A DNA stretch of 64,000 nucleotides from Actinomadura sp. J1-007 (GCF_009793335.1 NZ_WING01000001.1:7068001-7132000), one strand, 5' to 3'. Counted from the first letter of the stretch, positions 34,067-43,465 are shown. Program-made: numbers and translations. The notes: generated from the letters alone by a model not told the origin.

Positions 34067-35241
34067 CTTCCATCCCCGCTTCCCTCGGTGTCCGGCCAGG
34101 TGATGCCGAGTTTCCCGGCGATGACGACGCGCTGCATGTCGGAGGTGCCCGAGGAAATGGTCATGCCGTGGGCGTCCCGGAGATTGCGTTCGGTACGCCC
34201 GTCGGAGGCGTAGCCGAGTGCTCCGTAGATCTGCATCGCGCTGGTGAAGACGTCCGTCGCGGTCTCGCTCACATACAGCTTGCTCGCTTCGGGGAAGATG
34301 GTGCCGTCCGGTCCGTCGAGTTCCGCCGCGGCGCGGTAGAGGAGCATCCGGGAGAGTTCCCAGCGAATCCGCATGTCGACGATCCGGTTGGAGACCGACT
34401 GGAAATGCCCGATGTGCTTGCCGAACTGCCGGCGCCGGCGGCAGTGGCGCACGCATTCATCGATCTCGCGCTGCATCACCCCGAGCCACGGCGCCAGCAG
34501 AAGGGACCGTTCCCAGGCCATCGTCAACGCGAATATCGACGCCCCGCGCCGTTCGGCGCCGAGCCGCCGGGACGCGGGAATCCGGCACGCGTCGAACTCG
34601 ACCTCCCCCCAGCGCGCGGTGCGCAGGCCCATCTTCTCCGACTGTTCCTTCACCGAGACGCCGGCGTCGCCGCGCTCGACCAGAAATGCCGTGACCCCGG
34701 TGAAACCGAGTTCCCGGTCGACGGTCGCGTAGACGACGAACACGTCGGCGATCGGCGCGTTCGTGACGTAGCGCTTGCGTCCCGTCAGCCGGTAGAAACC
34801 GCCGTCGCGTTCGGCCGTGGTCGCGAGCGACAGCGCGTCCGACCCGCTTTCGGGCTCCGTCATCGCGTTGGCCCCGATAAGCCGTCCGGCGGCGAGTTCC
34901 GGCAGGTATCTCCGGCGCTGGTCCTCGTCACCGAACTTCCAGATCGGCACCTCGGCGGCCAGCGTGTGCGCGCCCATCGCCATCAGGAGGCCGTTGTCGA
35001 GGCAGCCGTAGCCGAGGCCCTCCATCGCGCGCGCGTAGGCGACGGGGTCGCGTCCGGCCCCGCCGTAGGAGGGCGGCAGAAGCAGGCCGAGCACACCGCG
35101 TTCGGCGCAGAGCGTCCAATCGTCGCGGCCGAACACTCCGGCCCTGTCGCGTTCGGTGACGTCCTTGCCCAGTGACTCTTCGCCGAGTCGGCGAAAGTCG
35201 CGGTACAGCCCGTCCTGGCCGTCGGACCATTCGAACCGCAT
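34063..35241 (-). CDS. Acyl-CoA dehydrogenase-like flavoenzyme, predicted prolyl-carrier oxidase
   Basis: A 392-residue acyl-CoA dehydrogenase fold: LLPPSYGGAGRDPVAYARAM, AMTEPESGSDALSLATTA (FAD site), SVKEQSEKMGLRTARWGEVEF, RRRRQFGKHIGHFQSVSNRI, and QIYGALGYASDGRTERNLRD. The late region MTISSGTSDMQRVVIAGKLG is typical. With the prolyl-AMP ligase and a free carrier protein it matches the RedW/PltE/CloN3 class that oxidises prolyl-S-carrier to pyrrolyl-2-carboxyl-S-carrier. ATG 35241 follows GGAGAG. It is the first gene of its operon and shares TTGA with the adenylation gene. Confidence 0.9.
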   Translation of the reverse strand: MRFEWSDGQDGLYRDFRRLGEESLGKDVTERDRAGVFGRDDWTLCAERGVLGLLLPPSYGGAGRDPVAYARAMEGLGYGCLDNGLLMAMGAHTLAAEVPIWKFGDEDQRRRYLPELAAGRLIGANAMTEPESGSDALSLATTAERDGGFYRLTGRKRYVTNAPIADVFVVYATVDRELGFTGVTAFLVERGDAGVSVKEQSEKMGLRTARWGEVEFDACRIPASRRLGAERRGASIFALTMAWERSLLLAPWLGVMQREIDECVRHCRRRRQFGKHIGHFQSVSNRIVDMRIRWELSRMLLYRAAAELDGPDGTIFPEASKLYVSETATDVFTSAMQIYGALGYASDGRTERNLRDAHGMTISSGTSDMQRVVIAGKLGITWPDTEGSGDGS

Positions 35242-35879
35242 GGCTCTCCATTCGCCCAGGGAGCTTTTCAACGCCACATCGAGAAGCGCAGGGTGTAAGG
35301 CTGTTCTGCGAGAGCGGCCGCACCGAAGGCGTTCACCCGGTGACGCACGGGTTTCACATTGGCGTGGGATCAGACGGCGCCGATGGCGGGGACCGGGGGA
35401 GGGGAGCGGAAACCGGTTCCGGGTCGGGCGGGGGGCGGGAGTGATCTTACCATCACTGTACGGAATCGCAATGCTCTACTCCTCGGTTCACCGGGGACGA
35501 CCGCGGAAAACCAGGCGCAGCCACGCCGGTCGCCGCCCATTGTCCATGAGTCATCCGATCTTGAAAAGGGCCAACTTCGGGCAGGTAGTGACCGCCGGGC
35601 GACCCCGTGCGATCTCTTGCACACCTCAGGCGCGTGTCGTACGGTACGGTCCGTCAGCCAATCGCAGTGGTAAACGTTGCGGCCGTGGACGGCCCCCGGC
35701 CGGTTCGCCCAGGGCAGAGCCAGGGATCTCGGGCAGGTGAAGCCCGACGACCGAGTCACCGAGACGCGATGCGCCGTTACCGGCGGCGGCGCGCTGACTT
35801 CGCAGATATCGGTTACCGTCAATTCCCACCCCGCCTTGAAAAACTCCCTGAGACGGCGCGTGCGAACGAGGTGCATGCA
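35242..35879. other. 638-bp divergent intergenic region, no gene seen
   Basis: Separates the oxidase operon (minus) from the carrier-protein operon (plus). The part near 35440-35560 is AT-richer and could hold promoters for both sides. I see no reading frame with a ribosome site, coding bias or a recognisable domain, and no riboswitch I can identify. A GTACGGTACGG direct repeat is near 35640. CGAGG at 35867-35871 is the ribosome site of the carrier gene. Confidence 0.5.
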
Positions 35880-36164
35880 ATGGATCGTGCCAAGGAACTG
35901 GATCTGACCGCGCAGATCAAGGACATCGTGATCGGCGTGCTCGATCTGAGCATCGACCGCGACCAGCTCGACGAGACGGTCTCGCTCTACTCGCCGGTCG
36001 TCGGCCTGGACTCGCTCAGCCTGCTGCACATCCTCGTGGAGGTCGAGAAGCGATTCGACATCGAGATCGACGACGAGGACGTGATGAGCGCGGAACTGCG
36101 GAACGTCGGCAGCCTGGTGCAGATGATCAGCGGAGTCATCGACGCGAAAGGCGCGGAACACTAA
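35880..36164 (+). CDS. Acyl/peptidyl carrier protein
   Basis: A 94-residue carrier protein. The phosphopantetheine serine is in VVGLDSLSLLHILVEVEKRF (Ser near residue 44), flanked by four-helix carrier features such as IKDIVIGVLDL and DEDVMSAELRNVGSLVQMI. ATG 35880 lies 8 nt after CGAGG; a GTG at 35871 is possible. It starts the operon with the TrpB2-like gene (1-bp gap) and is divergent from the predicted prolyl ligase and oxidase, so it is the likely RedO/PltL-type carrier for proline. Confidence 0.92.
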   Translation: MDRAKELDLTAQIKDIVIGVLDLSIDRDQLDETVSLYSPVVGLDSLSLLHILVEVEKRFDIEIDDEDVMSAELRNVGSLVQMISGVIDAKGAEH

Positions 36165-36165
36165 C

Positions 36166-37517
36166 ATGCGCGAGGTGTTCAACCTGGAACCGGAGCAGGT
36201 TCCCACGTCCTGGTACAACATTCTCGCCGACCTTCCGGTCGAGGTCCCCCCGTCGCGCCCGGCGCCCCCGCGGAACAACGGGCAGGCGCCGCTGCGCCCG
36301 CAGTTGCCGCTGTCGATGTACCGGCCGAGCATCGGCCGCAAGCGTTTCGTTCCGATCCCCGAACCCGTGCGCGCCGAGTACCAGCGCTGGCGGCCGACGC
36401 CCCTCTACCGCGCGTCCAGGCTGGAAAAGGCGCTCGACACCCCGCGCACATCTACTTCAAGTACGAGGGCACGAGCCCGTCGGGCAGCCACAAGATAAAC
36501 ACCGCACTCGCGCAGGCGTACTACTACGGCCAATCCGGGGTCAAGGAGATGGTGACGGGAACCGGCGCCGGCCAGTGGGGCAGCGCCCTCGCCATGGCGT
36601 GCCACCCGTACGGCATGGAGTGCACCGTTTTCATGGTGCGGTCCAGTTACCGGCAGAAGCCTTACCGGGGCACGCTGATGCGGTTGAACGGCGCCAAGGT
36701 CTTCACGAGTCCCAGCGAGGAGACCGAGGTGGGCAGGGCCGCCCTGCGCGCCGACCCCGACTCGCCCGGCAGCCTCGGAATAGCGAACGCCGAGGCGATC
36801 GAGTACGCCAACGACCGCAAGGAGGCGCGCTTCTCCATCGGCAGCGGCGAGAACCACGTCCTGATGCACCAGACGGTCATCGGCGAGGAGGCGCTGCTCC
36901 AGATGGAACTGGCCGGAGAGTTCCCCGACGTCGTGATCGGGGCGATGGGCGCGGGCAGCAACTTCGCCGGAATAACGTTCCCCTTCTACCGTGCGGCGCA
37001 GACCGAGAACCCCGCCACGCGCTTCCTCGCGGTCGAGCCCGACGCGTGCCCCAAAATGACCCGGGGCAGCTACCTGATGGACCACACCGACTATTCCGGC
37101 GTGACCCCGGCCGTCAAAATGTACACCCTGGGCCACACGTTCATGGCCTACCACATCCACGCCGGAGGTCTGCGCTACCACGGCGCCGCCCCGATCGTCA
37201 GCGCGATGTACCACCACGACCTGGTGGAGGCGATCTCCTACGGCCAGAACCGCGTCTTCGAAAGCGGCGCCGCGTTCGCGAAGGCCGAAGGACTCGTCCC
37301 CGCCCCCGAATCGGCCCACGCCGTCGCCGCCGCGATCGACGAGGCCGTGAAGGCCCGCGAAGAACGAAAGAAGCGCGTCATCCTCTTCGGCCTCAGCGGC
37401 CACGGCCTCCTCGACCTCAGCGCCTACGAAAGCTACCTCTCCGGCGAAACCGTGGACGTCGTCCCAACCGACGAAGAGATCCAAAAATCCCTACGCCCCC
37501 TCCTCGAACCCACCTGA
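36166..37517 (+). CDS. TrpB2-like PLP-dependent enzyme, one frameshift
   Basis: About 450 residues of the TrpB-like (TrpB2, TIGR01415) family. The N-terminal WRPTPLYRASRLEKAL is followed after a frameshift by IYFKYEGTSPSGSHKINTAL (PLP lysine in HKIN). Then GTGAGQWGSALAMACHPYG, GAMGAGSNFAGITF (phosphate site) and LFGLSGHGLLDL. One missing C at 36441-36444 accounts for the shift. TrpB2 proteins catalyse beta-replacement on serine or related amino acids; no tryptophan genes are near, so it probably builds or modifies an amino acid for the cluster. It directly follows the carrier protein gene. Confidence 0.87.
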
Positions 37518-37545
37518 CCTCCGTCCCCGACGCAGTAACAGACTT

Positions 37546-38238
37546 TTAAGCCGCGCCCGGTTTCCGAATCGCCTGGAAGACCTTTGTGGCGCCCAGCAGC
37601 GCGGCGAGCGCCAGCACCACCACGACCCCCTGCCATGCCGCCATGTTCAGCCCCTCGGAGAGCGGCTCGGTCCAAGCGTTCGCAGAGGAGAAGGTGTGAA
37701 CGCTGGTGGTGGCCGACAGGCGTCGCGGAGTCAGCAAGTCCTGCGTCCAGTCCCACACGTCCCAGCCCGCCGGGACCAGCAGGATGGCGCCCGCCGCTCC
37801 CGGAGCCCACCTGCTCCACCGGCCCTTCAGCAGCGTCCCCGACAGTTCGACGAGCGCGGCCGCCACCGCCGCACCCGCCACCGCCAATGCCCTGTCACGC
37901 ACCGTCGGACCGCTGATGAACAGCAGAGCCTCGTGCTCGGACGCCTCAGCGATCCGGAACGACAGGTCGTACAGCCCCGCCACTCCGACCGCCAGCACCA
38001 GGAGCACCACCCCGGGCATCCACCGGCGACCGCGCCCCGCGCCGCCCCCCGCTCCGGACGCGTCGGATCTGGCGAGGACGACAACCGTCGCAGCGGCCAC
38101 GCCCAGCGGGATCGTCAGCATCGCCAGCAGGTCGGTGGCGAGCATCGTCGCCGGATAGGGCCTCCTCGTCAGTTCCCCGAGCGGCATCAGGAACACCTGG
38201 TCCGGCCAGTCGTACAGCGGCGCCCGCCACAACAGCAT
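37546..38238 (-). CDS. Hypothetical integral membrane protein
   Basis: About 230 residues with five or six hydrophobic segments, beginning near MLLWRAPLYDWPDQVFLMPL and ending LAALLGATKVFQAIRKPGAA. It is not recognised. The first strand-like segment looks as if preceding sequence could be missing; an upstream ATG at 38280 extends it by 14 residues without a membrane helix. It faces the BGC end (36-bp gap to the TrpB2-like stop) and is probably outside the cluster. Confidence 0.55.
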   Translation of the reverse strand: MLLWRAPLYDWPDQVFLMPLGELTRRPYPATMLATDLLAMLTIPLGVAAATVVVLARSDASGAGGGAGRGRRWMPGVVLLVLAVGVAGLYDLSFRIAEASEHEALLFISGPTVRDRALAVAGAAVAAALVELSGTLLKGRWSRWAPGAAGAILLVPAGWDVWDWTQDLLTPRRLSATTSVHTFSSANAWTEPLSEGLNMAAWQGVVVVLALAALLGATKVFQAIRKPGAA

Positions 38239-38241
38239 CCA

Positions 38242-38411
38242 CGCCGTTCGCTTGGAGTGGCTGGAAACTGCCGCTGGCACTGTTGCGCCCCGGGGAGTAC
38301 GCCACGGCGGAGTACCCCGCGGTGGCGGTGGTCGAGCACGTCCTGTGCATCGGCGCGGGCATCACCATGTTGGCCGCCCTCGTGCTCGACTACCGCTCAC
38401 TGCGGAGTTAA
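38242..38411 (+). pseudogene. Possible 3' remnant of a membrane-protein gene
   Basis: The plus strand reads FAWSGWKLPLALLRPGEYA, then TAEYPAVAVVEHVLCIGAG and a hydrophobic end, stopping at TAA 38409-38411. Codon bias and membrane character look real, but there is no start: upstream it runs into the antisense of the membrane gene at 37546-38238. It may be a gene tail left by an inversion or deletion. Confidence 0.3.
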
Positions 38412-40051
38412 GCGTCCGCGGCGGACAGTTGCGGCGCGTCGGGTCCGGTGTGGTCCGCGCCAGGGCCCTTTCGGGTCTCGACGCCGAACAGCGCGACGAC
38501 GACGACGGCGAGAACGAGCGGGACCGCGCCGAGCAGGGCGGTGGCGCCGATGGACGGGGCGGCGATGCCGGCGACGAGGAGCAGGGTGACGACCACCCCG
38601 CCGAGCTTGCCGACGCCCGCCGACAGGCCCGAGCCGCGCGAGCGCACGCGGGTCGGGTAGATCTCCGAGCTGTAGGCGGCCAGCACCGCGGCGATCACGC
38701 TGGTGCCGACGATGGGGCCGGCCAGCAGGACGTACAGCCAGGCGCGGTCGTGGGCGAGCGAGTCGCCGGCGAAGGACAGCACGGCCAGGGCCGCCGCCAC
38801 CAGCGCCGACAGCACGACGATGGTCTTCTTCGCGCTCCACAGCCCGTACATGGCGGCGCTGACGAAGACCAGCGGAAGGCCGAGCAGCGCGGAATCGCGC
38901 AGGGCCTTGTCGGCGGTCGCCTGCGACAGCCCGAGCCCTTGCAGGTTGGACGGGATCCAGAGCTGGAAGCCGTAGGTGACCAGGCCGACCCCGAGGCCGA
39001 GGATCACGATGGCCGACGACAGGCCGGTGAACGGGGACCGGAACAGCCTGCCGTAGCCGCCGCCGTGCTGGTCCTCGATCCGTTCCGCCTCCCGTTCCGC
39101 CTCGGCCTCGGTCCGCTCGGCCGCCGCGGCGCCGTACCGCGTCAGGATCGCGCGGGCCTCCTCGTCGCGGCCGTGCGCGAGCAGGAAGCGGGGCGACTCG
39201 GGAATCCACCGGTTGAGCAGGATGAGCAGGACGCCGGTCGGCATCCCCAGCAGCCAGAGGATCCGCCACGAGTACTCCGGGACGAGCGCCGACGACAGCC
39301 AGCTCGTCAGGACGTAGGCCAGGGCCAGGTTGCCGCCGATGAGCACCATCACCCAGCCGCGGTGCCTGGCCGGGACCGTCTCGGCGAGGAGCGAGAAGGT
39401 GATCGGCAGCATGCCGCCCGCGCCGAGGCCCATGAGGAGGCACATGGCCAGGTTCCAGCTGAAGGACGGCATCGCGCCGCAGGTCGCGGTGGTGACGAAC
39501 AGCACGCCGGCGAGCAGGATGGACGCCCTGCGGCCGATGCGGTCGCCGAGCCATCCCCACAGCAGCGAGCCGGCGACGGTTCCGACGAGCCCGAAGAACG
39601 GGAGCAGCGCCACGGGGAGGTCGCCGTGCGGGTTGAGCGCCGATTTCAGCCCGTACTCCTTGGCCACGCCGGGCGCGACGAAGCTGAGCGTGATGGGCTT
39701 CATCGCGTCGATGGTCACCGCGATCGTGAGGACGGCGATGAGGCCGAGGTGCGCGGGCCGGATGCGGGCGCCGTCGAGGGCGCGGATCCGGACCTCGCCG
39801 GCGGGACGCCCGGTCAGGGACCCGGGCGGGACGAGCCCGTACGTCACCGCGGCCAGCCCGACGACGATCAGCCCCATGCCGATCATCATCGGGGTGTCCA
39901 TGGGCATGCCGTTCATGTGGTAGCCCATGGACGAGGCGTCCAGGTACATCGGCAGGTGCAGGAGCACTCCGGCCACACAGGCTACGAAACCGGTCCAGAA
40001 ATACACCGGGTGGGCGAAGTCGACTCCGCCCGTAGACCGCTTCCGCATCAT
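38408..40051 (-). CDS. MFS transporter (sugar/aromatic acid porter-like)
   Basis: A 547-residue MFS protein with an unusual N-terminal pair of extra helices (FWTGFVACVAGVLLHLPMYL and MMIGMGLIVVGLAAVTYGLV) before the 12-helix core. Core motifs include GWLGDRIGRRASILLAG, WRILWLLGMPTGVLLILLNRWIPESPRFLL and YSSEIYPTRVRSRGSGLSAG, typical of the sugar porter/AAHS families. The substrate is unknown. It stands alone next to the cluster and could be a second transporter for it. Confidence 0.85.
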   Translation of the reverse strand: MMRKRSTGGVDFAHPVYFWTGFVACVAGVLLHLPMYLDASSMGYHMNGMPMDTPMMIGMGLIVVGLAAVTYGLVPPGSLTGRPAGEVRIRALDGARIRPAHLGLIAVLTIAVTIDAMKPITLSFVAPGVAKEYGLKSALNPHGDLPVALLPFFGLVGTVAGSLLWGWLGDRIGRRASILLAGVLFVTTATCGAMPSFSWNLAMCLLMGLGAGGMLPITFSLLAETVPARHRGWVMVLIGGNLALAYVLTSWLSSALVPEYSWRILWLLGMPTGVLLILLNRWIPESPRFLLAHGRDEEARAILTRYGAAAAERTEAEAEREAERIEDQHGGGYGRLFRSPFTGLSSAIVILGLGVGLVTYGFQLWIPSNLQGLGLSQATADKALRDSALLGLPLVFVSAAMYGLWSAKKTIVVLSALVAAALAVLSFAGDSLAHDRAWLYVLLAGPIVGTSVIAAVLAAYSSEIYPTRVRSRGSGLSAGVGKLGGVVVTLLLVAGIAAPSIGATALLGAVPLVLAVVVVALFGVETRKGPGADHTGPDAPQLSAADA

Positions 40052-40111
40052 CGTCCTTCCGTGGGGGGTTCGTTACGTACGGCATCGGGCCGCAGATGAT
40101 CAGATGCCGGG

Positions 40112-41263
40112 TCAACCGTCGCGGTTCGACTCGAAACGGAACGTGCGCGAGCGGCCGATCCGGACGGCGGTGCCGGGACGCAGCACGACGGGGACGTCCG
40201 GCCGGAGCCGTTCGAACCCGGTGCCGCCCGGAGGCGTGATCGCGGTGCCGTTGACCGAGCCGAGGTCGACCAGCTCGACCTGCCATTCGTCCAGCCTGAC
40301 CAGCGTGTGCCTGCGCGAGATCGACCCCTCGGAGTCGGTGAGCCGCAGCGGGACCGCCGTCCGCTCGGTCACCTCCTTGGCGGTCCTCGGCTCGCGGCCG
40401 ATCAGCAGGTCCACCGTCAGCGGCACGGTCTGGCCGTCGTCGACGAGCAGCACCCCGAGCGGTGGACGCGGCCCCCTGAACGGCGCGAGGGTCGCCTGCA
40501 TCATCGAGATCCCGCAGACGGCGCAGTAGTGCGCGCGCATGTCGTTGAAGTGGTGGTTCTTGCAGTTGACCCCGAGGACGTGCGGGGGTTCGGGGACCGA
40601 TCGGCGCGCGGGCGCCGGGAGCCTCTCCGCGCGCGTCGGCAACGGCGGCGGAGGCGGTGTAGGCGAAGGCGGCGACGGCCGCGCTGCGGCCCCGGAGGAG
40701 GGCGGGCGGTCGGGATGGCTGAGGGAGACGGGCGGCCCCGCCGACGGCTCCTCGGCCCGTACGGCACGGCTGGTTGATACCTGGACCAGGCCGCCGCCCC
40801 GTACGACACCGGAGCCCAGCCGCAGCCGAGGCTCGGGTTCGCGCGCGCCGGGCAGGGACAGCCCGATCCGCGTGACGGGCCCGGCGACGACCCGGTCGGT
40901 CCACGTGTACGCGGCGTCGCCGCCGACGCGGACCGCCGTCCCGGACCCGGTGACGAGCTCGGCCAGGGCCGCGCCGCCGACCAGGACCGCGACCCCGTCG
41001 CCCGCCGGACCGGCCACCGCGCAGGCCAGCGGGGCACTCGGAGCCGGGAGCGCCGACGAGGCCAGGACCTCGATCACCCGCCGTACCAGCGCCCGCCCGT
41101 CCTCTCCGGCGGACGAGGCGTCGGCGAACGCCGCGAGGAGCCTGTCGACGACGCGCTCGGTCTCCGCGGCGGGAAGGGCGCACACCAGCGACAGGGCGCC
41201 CTCGCGGGCCACCAGCCCGTCACCGGCGAGCAGCCGGACGGGGTCGCCGGTCTCGCCGATCAC
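40112..41263 (-). CDS. FHA-domain protein with a zinc-ribbon-like motif
   Basis: A 383-residue protein: an N-terminal protein-phosphatase/vWA-like region of unclear fold, a Pro-rich linker (residues 195-235), a CxH-type motif NCKNHHFNDMRAHYCAVCG suggesting a zinc site, and a C-terminal FHA domain (LLIGREPRT ... GSISRRHTLVRLDEWQVELV ... LGSVNGT). FHA domains bind phosphothreonine, linking the protein to Ser/Thr kinase signalling. The GTG shares GTGA with the upstream membrane-protein stop. Confidence 0.8.
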   Translation of the reverse strand: MIGETGDPVRLLAGDGLVAREGALSLVCALPAAETERVVDRLLAAFADASSAGEDGRALVRRVIEVLASSALPAPSAPLACAVAGPAGDGVAVLVGGAALAELVTGSGTAVRVGGDAAYTWTDRVVAGPVTRIGLSLPGAREPEPRLRLGSGVVRGGGLVQVSTSRAVRAEEPSAGPPVSLSHPDRPPSSGAAARPSPPSPTPPPPPLPTRAERLPAPARRSVPEPPHVLGVNCKNHHFNDMRAHYCAVCGISMMQATLAPFRGPRPPLGVLLVDDGQTVPLTVDLLIGREPRTAKEVTERTAVPLRLTDSEGSISRRHTLVRLDEWQVELVDLGSVNGTAITPPGGTGFERLRPDVPVVLRPGTAVRIGRSRTFRFESNRDG

Positions 41264-41700
41264 AGCAGCCGTCCACCGCGCAAACGCCACTGGACGAACG
41301 GGACCCGCATGGGACCGTTGGAGAACAGCCACACCCCGCACCAGACGAACACGAACATCGTGAGGAACGTCGAGGTCGCGACCTTCCCGCCGATCCCCGG
41401 AACGAGCTCGTACCGGAGGAGCGCCCACATCAGCGCGCCCTCGGGGACGATCGTCAGGAGCCCGAACAGCGTCGGCCAGTCCTTGTCCCACCGGAACTGC
41501 ATCAGCAGGTGGTAGAGCAGCTCCCAGCCGACGCCGACCACGGCGACCGCCAGGAGGATCAGGTACGCGACCCGGTAGGCGGCCCCCAGCGAACCGCCGG
41601 TCCCGGGGAGGACCGGCGTGATCAGCGCGGTCAGGACCACGCCGACGGTGCCGAGCGTGAAGATCCGCGTCTGGATCCGTCCGAAGAGAGTGGGGATCAT
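41260..41700 (-). CDS. Small four-helix membrane protein
   Basis: 146 residues with about four hydrophobic helices (IFTLGTVGVVLTALITPVL, VAYLILLAVAVVGVGWELLY, TLFGLLTIVPEGALMWALL, TFLTMFVFVWCGVWLF). The family is not recognised. It is translated together with the FHA gene and 12 bp downstream of the flavoprotein gene, so the three form one operon. Confidence 0.7.
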   Translation of the reverse strand: MIPTLFGRIQTRIFTLGTVGVVLTALITPVLPGTGGSLGAAYRVAYLILLAVAVVGVGWELLYHLLMQFRWDKDWPTLFGLLTIVPEGALMWALLRYELVPGIGGKVATSTFLTMFVFVWCGVWLFSNGPMRVPFVQWRLRGGRLL

Positions 41701-41712
41701 CGCGCCGCCTCC

Positions 41713-43170
41713 TCAGATCCGCCGGCCGGCGGCCCACTTGAGCCACTGCCGGGTCGACCGCACCGGACCGAGCCGCTTGACGAACCCGCGCCGTGCGAGG
41801 TCGGCGGCGATGTCCAGGGCGGCGGTCTGCATGCCCAGGAAGCTGTCCACGGCCGGGAAGTGGTTGCCCGCCGTCGCCGCCCCCGACGCGTACAGCACCC
41901 CGTCCCCGCTCTCGGCGCCCACGACCTCGAAACTGTGGCCCACCGTCAGCCGTCCCGCCCCGTTGCGCCGCGCGCCTCCGTGCTCCAGGAGGTCGGCGAG
42001 GACGCGGTGCTCGGCCATGTCGGCTTCCAGGCCGGTGCAGTCGATGATGAAGTCCGACACGACGCGGTTGCGGGTGCCGTCGGCGCTGCTGGTGTAGCTC
42101 ACCAGGCGGCCGTCCGGGGTCGGCTCGACCCTGTCGACCACGGCCTGGACCGCGTGGTACCAGCCGCCCCGCCGTCCCTCGCCCATCTGCCTCTGCCAGT
42201 GGCGCAGCCGCGGCGTGGTGGTGCCGCCCACCGTCTTCGCCAGTCGCGCGCGGTCCTGCCCCTCGCGCCTGCGGAACTGCGCCTTCAACTGGCCGCCGAA
42301 CGCCGACTTGGGGAGGGTGAACGCCTGGTAGGCCCAGCCGTCCCCGCCCTTGCGGCGCATCCACAGGCTCGGGCCGTGCGGCCCGGTGACGAACGTGCGG
42401 AACATCTGCACGATCTGCGTCTGGAGCCCGTACCGCTCCCGGTCGTCCATGAGCCGCTGGAGCACGCGGGACGCCACGATCCCGGCGCCGCGCACGATGA
42501 CGACGCCGGGGCGCGTCTTGAGGAACTCGTACACGTGCTCGTGCGACTCGTAGGCGTTGACCACGCGGTGGTAGTCGTTGTAGGCCGCCCGGAACTCCTG
42601 AAGGTCGTCGAGGAACTTCAGGCCCGGGTAGCCGACCGCCAGGTGCACGTACCGCGACCGGATCGCCACGCGCTTGGTCGGCATCGTCCCCGCCGGCGGG
42701 GTCAGGACGGTGAAGTAGCCGCCGCCGCCCCGGCGCCGGACCATCCGCACCTGCCCCTTGGCCAGCATGTCCGGGTACGAGATGCGCTCGGCCTCCCGCT
42801 GGACGGTCGAGAAGACCGTCCCCGCCCGGGGGCTGAAGAAGTCGGAGAGGACGGGCTCGGTCAGCACTTGCCACACCAGCTTGGGGGAACGTTCCCGCCA
42901 TGCCTCGTGCAGCGCGTACGAGGGGAAGCCCCAGATGTTGTCGGGACGGGCGCCGGCGTCGGACCGGATGCGCTCGTGCGCCGGAAGTTGCGAGACGCGG
43001 GTCAGGTACTGCCAGGTCTGCCAGGGCCGGTCGCTGAGGGAGACGACCCGGATCGCCGACGGCGGGGCTCCCTGGATCCGCAGCACGTCCACCAGCGTGA
43101 ACGAGCCGAGCCCGCCGCCCACCGACACCAGCGGCGCATCGAAGATCGGGATGCCCGCGGCCGCGACCAT
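41713..43170 (-). CDS. FAD-dependent oxidoreductase, monooxygenase-like
   Basis: About 485 residues. A Rossmann-type FAD motif is at the N-terminus (LVSVGGGLGSFTLVDVLRI), GLKFLDDLQEF and VIVRGAGIVASRVLQRL suggest a second dinucleotide fold, and the end has GVLYASGAATAGNHFPAVDSFLG. The overall look is that of FAD/NAD(P) oxidoreductases acting on small molecules or lysine/ornithine-type hydroxylation. ATG 43170 gives a short N-terminus; a TTG at 43239 after GGGGGGA is an alternative. The operon with the membrane and FHA genes suggests a role in envelope or signalling rather than the BGC. Confidence 0.75.
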   Translation of the reverse strand: MVAAAGIPIFDAPLVSVGGGLGSFTLVDVLRIQGAPPSAIRVVSLSDRPWQTWQYLTRVSQLPAHERIRSDAGARPDNIWGFPSYALHEAWRERSPKLVWQVLTEPVLSDFFSPRAGTVFSTVQREAERISYPDMLAKGQVRMVRRRGGGGYFTVLTPPAGTMPTKRVAIRSRYVHLAVGYPGLKFLDDLQEFRAAYNDYHRVVNAYESHEHVYEFLKTRPGVVIVRGAGIVASRVLQRLMDDRERYGLQTQIVQMFRTFVTGPHGPSLWMRRKGGDGWAYQAFTLPKSAFGGQLKAQFRRREGQDRARLAKTVGGTTTPRLRHWQRQMGEGRRGGWYHAVQAVVDRVEPTPDGRLVSYTSSADGTRNRVVSDFIIDCTGLEADMAEHRVLADLLEHGGARRNGAGRLTVGHSFEVVGAESGDGVLYASGAATAGNHFPAVDSFLGMQTAALDIAADLARRGFVKRLGPVRSTRQWLKWAAGRRI

Positions 43171-43413
43171 GTCATCGGACCAGATCGGCGACCCCAGCAA
43201 CCGCGGCGTGAGATCGCCCTGAGCGTGAGCGGCTGACAAACGCGTAGTCCCCCCACGAAACAGCGACCCAGAAACGTCCGCGCGACACTCTATCCCGCGC
43301 CTGACCGGCCGGTGACCACGTTCCCGAGGCCGACCGATGATCTCCAGGACATGGCCGGGACGATCTCCCGGACATGGCGGAGACGACCTCCGGGACATGA
43401 CGGGGACATGAAG

Positions 43414-43446
43414 AAGGCCCCGCCCGAACGTGCGGGGCAGGGCCTT
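43414..43446 (-). terminator. Rho-independent-type hairpin after the tRNA cluster
   Basis: Reading on the minus strand: AAGGCCCTGCCCCGC, an eight-base loop, then GCGGGGCCTT followed by CTTC. The stem pairs CCCCGC with GCGGGG and AAGGC with GCCTT around a small bulge. It lies 20 bp after the 3' end of tRNA-Val. Confidence 0.7.
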
Positions 43447-43465
43447 GGAACCGGGAAGACGGTGG

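Noticed and set aside
35242..35879. Riboswitch or leader gene upstream of the carrier protein
   Set aside because: I could not match the folded segments to a known riboswitch consensus, and no reading frame has a ribosome site.
43242..43398. N-terminal extension of the flavoprotein to 43398
   Set aside because: The extra residues are Arg/Pro-rich, without homology features, and reach toward the tRNA terminator; the FAD motif needs only the shorter start.
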